Part shown: one piece after another, positions 60,685-64,000 of the stretch | Layout: every line of letters begins with the position of its first letter | How positions within the stretch are numbered: the stretch's first letter is position 1 | From: Bacillota bacterium | GTDB taxonomy: Bacteria; Bacillota; UBA4882; UBA8346 | Length of the DNA stretch: 64,000 bases | Assembly (NCBI GenBank): GCA_023394955.1 | Contig: JAEWZY010000015.1 | Span: 1-64,000 of the forward strand | Reading direction: 5' to 3' | Notes under the pieces: generated by a model | Told to the model about the DNA's origin: nothing | What the model saw: the letters and a program-made list of their open reading frames with translations, nothing else | Databases searched by the model: none | Made by a program: the position numbers and the translations under genes

Positions 60685-62289
60685 TCAACCCGCCTCCTCT
60701 CTGAGCCGAGCTTTTCCGGCCATCATCAATCCAAACTCCAGGTCTGAGGCGTCAGGAGGCAGGATACCCTCAACCCGGCCCTCATAAACAATGGCGATCC
60801 GATCACAGATCTTACGCAACTCGCTTAATTCGCTGGAAGTGATTATAATAGTCATTCCATACTTGCGATTGAAATTGACCAATAAATCCAAGACCAACTG
60901 TTTAGCGCCGACATCAATTCCACGGGTTGGTTCCGAAACCCAAAGCACTTCAGGTTCAAGGGTAAACGCCCTTGCCAGACAGACCTTTTGTTGGTTCCCG
61001 CCCGATAGGAAACGGACCGGTTGGGTAGGATCAGCGCAACGGATATCCAGATCACCGATTAATTTCACGGCATGAGTACGAATTTTTTTCTGATCTTGTA
61101 AGCGGAAGGAAGGTATCAGTCCCGGCAACAAAAACCGATTCTGAACCTGTAAGCTAGTCAAAACGATATTCAGTTCAATCGACTCATCTAATAGCAGGCC
61201 CACCCCCCGGCGGTCTTCAGACACGAAGGCCATTCCTGAATTTAAGGAAGCACGGGAATTATTGAGTTCGATTGATTTGCCATCCTTATTGATGGTTCCG
61301 GCAGACGGATACAAGCCCATTACGCCATTGGCGACTCCTAATTTGCCATGGCCGGCCAGACCGCCGATTCCGATAATCTCACCTTTGCGAATCTCCAAGT
61401 TAAAACCCCGAACTTCTTCGCCGGGCATCTTCACTGTTAAGTTATTGATTTTAACGATTAGGTCATCCATCCTCGGCTCAACCGCACGGGGTGGAAGGAC
61501 TGCCCGCTCCACTTTGCGTCCAACCATCAATTCGGCGATCTTTTCCAGCTTAGCTTCGTTTCTGCCCATCCGGGCGACTACTTCCCCATCCCGCAGAATT
61601 GATATGTTATGGCTTACCGTCAAGACCTCATCCAAACGGTGGGTAATGAACAAAATGGCAACCCCTTCCGCGGCCAACTTTTGCATGGCCGTCAAAAGGT
61701 ATTCCGCTTCACTTTCGGTTAATACCGCACTAGGTTCATCGAATACCAGAACCCTTACATTCTTCTTATCGATTTCACGGGCGATTTCCACAAACTGTTT
61801 ATAGCCTACCGGCAGTCCTGATACGGTTAATGTTTCATCTATGGTTAACCCCAGCTTTTCCAAGGCGCGCCGGGAATCTTCATGCATAGTCGGTTCGTCC
61901 AATGTTTCAAGTTGGCTGCCTAAAACGCGGCTGATTGCATTTTTCTTAGAAACTTCCCGATTGAGCTTAATGTTTTCAGTAACGGTAAAACCGGGGAGCA
62001 GCATAAACTCTTGATGAACCATTCCAATGCCTAATTCCATGGCCCGCCGCGGTGAATCCACATTAACCTTTTCACCGTCAAGGAAGAGCTCGCCTTCAAA
62101 TCCTCCGGTTTCCCTGATCACGGGCATCCCGAACAAAATATTCATCAAGGTTGATTTGCCAGCCCCGTTTTCACCAACCAAAGCATGTATCTCACCACTT
62201 TTTACCGCTAAATCGATCCCTTTCAGTACGGCATTACCGGAATAATCCTTGGTTATTCCTTTTAACTCTAGTATATATGTATCGCCCAT
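60685..62289 (-). CDS. ABC transporter ATPase, two-domain RbsA/YufO class
   Basis: 534-residue fused ATPase. The first domain has Walker A GENGAGKSTLMN and Walker B VLVFDEPSAVLTE, but a weak signature (VSGLPVGYKQ). The second has a degenerate Walker A (GGLAGHGKLG) and a full signature LSGGNQQKVCLARAF, the asymmetric layout normal in this class. ATG follows GGAG. A strong intercistronic terminator separates it from the upstream binding-protein gene. Confidence 0.93.
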   Translation of the reverse strand: MGDTYILELKGITKDYSGNAVLKGIDLAVKSGEIHALVGENGAGKSTLMNILFGMPVIRETGGFEGELFLDGEKVNVDSPRRAMELGIGMVHQEFMLLPGFTVTENIKLNREVSKKNAISRVLGSQLETLDEPTMHEDSRRALEKLGLTIDETLTVSGLPVGYKQFVEIAREIDKKNVRVLVFDEPSAVLTESEAEYLLTAMQKLAAEGVAILFITHRLDEVLTVSHNISILRDGEVVARMGRNEAKLEKIAELMVGRKVERAVLPPRAVEPRMDDLIVKINNLTVKMPGEEVRGFNLEIRKGEIIGIGGLAGHGKLGVANGVMGLYPSAGTINKDGKSIELNNSRASLNSGMAFVSEDRRGVGLLLDESIELNIVLTSLQVQNRFLLPGLIPSFRLQDQKKIRTHAVKLIGDLDIRCADPTQPVRFLSGGNQQKVCLARAFTLEPEVLWVSEPTRGIDVGAKQLVLDLLVNFNRKYGMTIIITSSELSELRKICDRIAIVYEGRVEGILPPDASDLEFGLMMAGKARLREEAG

Positions 62290-62356
62290 CGCTTAACTCC
62301 TCTCGTTGTTCCTTTTTTATATTCCTGAACCTTGGCGAATATAAGGAAACGAACGT

Positions 62357-62382
62357 AAAAAAGGGCCGGTTGAACCCGGCCC
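62357..62382 (-). terminator. Intercistronic terminator/attenuator after the DUF3798 gene
   Basis: On the minus strand GGGCCGG-GTTCAA-CCGGCCC is a perfect 7-bp GC stem (62382-62363) followed by six T (62362-62357). Lying between binding protein and ATPase genes, it would let only part of the transcripts go on, giving excess binding protein. Confidence 0.85.
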
Positions 62383-62394
62383 CAATCATCCGGA

Positions 62395-63510
62395 CTATTT
62401 TACGGTCTTCCCAAAAACTATCGAGTCTGAGAGATACATATAGAATTGTCCTTTGTTACTCTCCCTACGGAACATCATTTTAGCCCCTGCGGATTCTTCT
62501 ACGACTTTGGCTACAGCATCCATATCCTTTAGATTAATCTTCTTCTCAACTGCCAGCTTAGCCAGTTCTACACCGGCGGTGGAATGTAAATATCCGGTTG
62601 CTACCGGCCATGTTCCAAAACGACCGGCGCCTCCCCGTTTGATAATTTCATCATTGATTGCTTTAGAGATCGCTGTGAAGTTGCCTTTCATTTCATCGGT
62701 AATTTTCAAAGCCAACGCTCCCGGGTAACCATGAGTCGGGCTGGGGCAGCATTGTTCCGGGAAGATCGCTCCGGTTTTCAAAGCTGCTATAATTAACGGC
62801 TCCTGCATTGCGCAGTTTGTTGAAAAGACTGCGATATCCTTACCATATTTAGCGACTTGGCGGGGGATGTCCTCTAAAATGAACTGTTGGGAAGCGGGGA
62901 CCCCGCCTTCACCCATCGGATCCGGAGCGGTGACGAAGATAAATTCCATACCGAGCTTTTCAGATTCCGCTTTCATAAGATCCCGACGTTCAGCTAATTG
63001 AACCATGGACATGTGGCGTGGAAATGAATAATGCAGAAATTTTTTGGCCCCGAGTTTCTTGGCCAATTGCGGTATGGACTTACCCCGGGAAGGGTTATCC
63101 GGAATCAATGACACATTGGCGTACCTTTCGACCATCGGCGGATCTTCATGGGGTTCTCCCACCACGAAAATTATATCCGGTCTAGTCTCTTTGACCTTAC
63201 GAATCGCAGCGATGGTTCCCGGTACACCTTGATTGATTACAATCGCTTTGACATTCCGATCCGCAGCCAACCCAGTAATCTGGGCTATAAAAGTCTCCTG
63301 CTCCTGCATGAAGTTGTCCGGGTATGTAACATGCTTAATCAGGTCCGGATACTTTTTAATAATAGCTTCGGCTCCTCTATACTCATCTTCATTTTGGGAT
63401 ACTGTACTGGTAGCAATACCAATTTTATAACTTGGTTTTGATAAAGCAACGGTTGTTAAAGAAATAACCAATATTAATGTAAAAACCAGAAACACTGTTT
63501 TTCTTAACAT
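62395..63510 (-). CDS. DUF3798 family exported binding protein
   Basis: 371-residue exported protein (signal peptide about 1-24, ending ALSK) matching DUF3798, a periplasmic-binding-protein-like family: YKIGIATSTVSQNEDEYRGAEAI, DRNVKAIVINQGVPGTIAAI, HYSFPRHMSMVQLAERR and FSTNCAMQEPLIIAAL. The two-lobe fold resembles BMP/ribose-binding proteins. It takes the place of the binding protein in an RbsA-type operon and is likely its receptor; the ligand is not established for the family. ATG follows GGGAGGG. Confidence 0.87.
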   Translation of the reverse strand: MLRKTVFLVFTLILVISLTTVALSKPSYKIGIATSTVSQNEDEYRGAEAIIKKYPDLIKHVTYPDNFMQEQETFIAQITGLAADRNVKAIVINQGVPGTIAAIRKVKETRPDIIFVVGEPHEDPPMVERYANVSLIPDNPSRGKSIPQLAKKLGAKKFLHYSFPRHMSMVQLAERRDLMKAESEKLGMEFIFVTAPDPMGEGGVPASQQFILEDIPRQVAKYGKDIAVFSTNCAMQEPLIIAALKTGAIFPEQCCPSPTHGYPGALALKITDEMKGNFTAISKAINDEIIKRGGAGRFGTWPVATGYLHSTAGVELAKLAVEKKINLKDMDAVAKVVEESAGAKMMFRRESNKGQFYMYLSDSIVFGKTVK

Positions 63511-63615
63511 AAAGTTAACCCTCCCTTAAAATATATGTAACGCTATTATTCTTTTTAATTTCACAATATCCTCTCTAAAAAAAATGCGAAGCGGAATAAT
63601 TATTTAAATAAACAA

Positions 63616-64000
63616 CTATTCGTTGACCAATCTAAAATTATGACCATCAAACAAACCCCGGTCCGAGATTTTCAGCTCCGGAATCACCAACAAAGTCATA
63701 AAAGACATGGTCATAAACGGATCTTTAAGGTCCGAACCCAGCTCCTTGGCTTTGGCGGCGATTCGCTGATAATCCTCCGCTACCTTATAACCATCCTCGA
63801 CACTCATTAATCCGGCCACCGGAAGGGGCAGTATCTCTTCCCAACCGTCACCTACGGCCCCCAGGCCGCCTTTATGCATAATGATTAAATTAACCGCTCT
63901 GGCTAAGTCTTCATCGGAGACGCCTACCGCGACAATGTTATGGGAATCATGAGCTACTGAGGAAGCAAGGGCGCCTTGCTTTAATCCGAAATTTTTTATA
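63616..64000 (-). CDS. ade: Adenine deaminase, C-terminal part
   Basis: 128 C-terminal residues of a metal-dependent amidohydrolase that converts adenine to hypoxanthine; the 5' part lies beyond the window. Family patterns are SSVAHDSHNIVAVG, VNLIIMHKGGLGAVGDG, LPLPVAGLMS, PFMTMSFMTLLVIPELKISDRGLFD. It is on the same strand as the DUF3798 transporter operon, ending 105 bases before it, so purine salvage is probably linked to the transporter. Confidence 0.9.
   Translation of the reverse strand, partial: IKNFGLKQGALASSVAHDSHNIVAVGVSDEDLARAVNLIIMHKGGLGAVGDGWEEILPLPVAGLMSVEDGYKVAEDYQRIAAKAKELGSDLKDPFMTMSFMTLLVIPELKISDRGLFDGHNFRLVNE

Noticed and set aside
1..64000. CRISPR arrays, prophage, tRNA or rRNA genes, complete insertion sequences
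   Set aside because: No evenly spaced direct repeats, transposase or integrase motifs, or tRNA-like cloverleaf/CCA ends were noticed on reading both strands.

Overview
The window looks like chromosomal DNA of a member of the Bacillota (Firmicutes), probably a lineage with an outer membrane. Pointers to Bacillota are the purine-rich ribosome binding sites, a c-di-AMP (ydaO/yuaA) riboswitch, a SpoVB/MurJ-type flippase and PhoPR-style genes. Pointers to a diderm cell are an OmpA/Pal-like peptidoglycan-binding protein and a YbhGFSR-type efflux system with a periplasmic adaptor. No rRNA, tRNA, CRISPR array or intact insertion sequence was seen. About 60 protein genes are supported, including small ones of 40-51 codons and two cut by the window edges.

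Layout. 1-977: 5' part of a PilB/GspE assembly ATPase behind a consensus promoter and a structured leader. 1341-6797: TetR-regulated drug-efflux operon (adaptor, two ABC ATPases, two ABC-2 permeases). 7273-14406: TRAP transporter (DctPQM), split altronate dehydratase-like enzyme, divergent LarA/DUF2088 protein and GntR regulator; four related palindromes lie in the divergent intergenic region. 14543-16956: nitrate/sulfonate-type ABC transporter. 17304-19011: ogt, a DUF1848 protein and the start of a broken third gene, apparently an inserted cassette. 18960-28698: glycan-use locus (GH88, GH2, DUF2264, sugar ABC transporter, two-component system). 28867-38270: rRNA pseudouridine synthase, two class A penicillin-binding proteins, a second nitrate/sulfonate-type ABC transporter with a hairpin-rich leader, and a flippase. 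38383-42148: lipid kinase, M23 peptidase, and an OmpA-like protein under a c-di-AMP riboswitch. 42338-43307: flavodoxin/ferredoxin fusion (EFR1 type) that seems to start at AUA. 43550-49278: phoR-phoB-phoU-pstB-pstA-pstC. 49459-51536: chemoreceptor and a zinc-ribbon micro-protein. 51875-57885: PAP2 phosphatase, PlsC-like and GNAT/FeeM-like acyltransferases, alkaline phosphatase, YibE/F membrane protein and the separated pstS. 57993-58319: small secreted Cys-rich protein. 58462-64000: BMP/RbsA-type ABC transporter with a DUF3798 binding protein next to adenine deaminase (partial).

How it fits together. Two themes stand out. One is use of uronic-acid-containing plant or polysaccharide material: an unsaturated glucuronyl hydrolase, a glucuronidase/galactosidase-type GH2, a sugar ABC importer, a TRAP importer, and UxaA-like dehydratase halves. 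The other is a phosphate-starvation island: sensing, high-affinity uptake and exported phosphatase, interleaved with a three-gene lipid/acyl-transfer module that could serve membrane lipid remodelling. Cell-envelope genes (PBPs, flippase, M23 peptidase, OmpA-like protein) lie between them.
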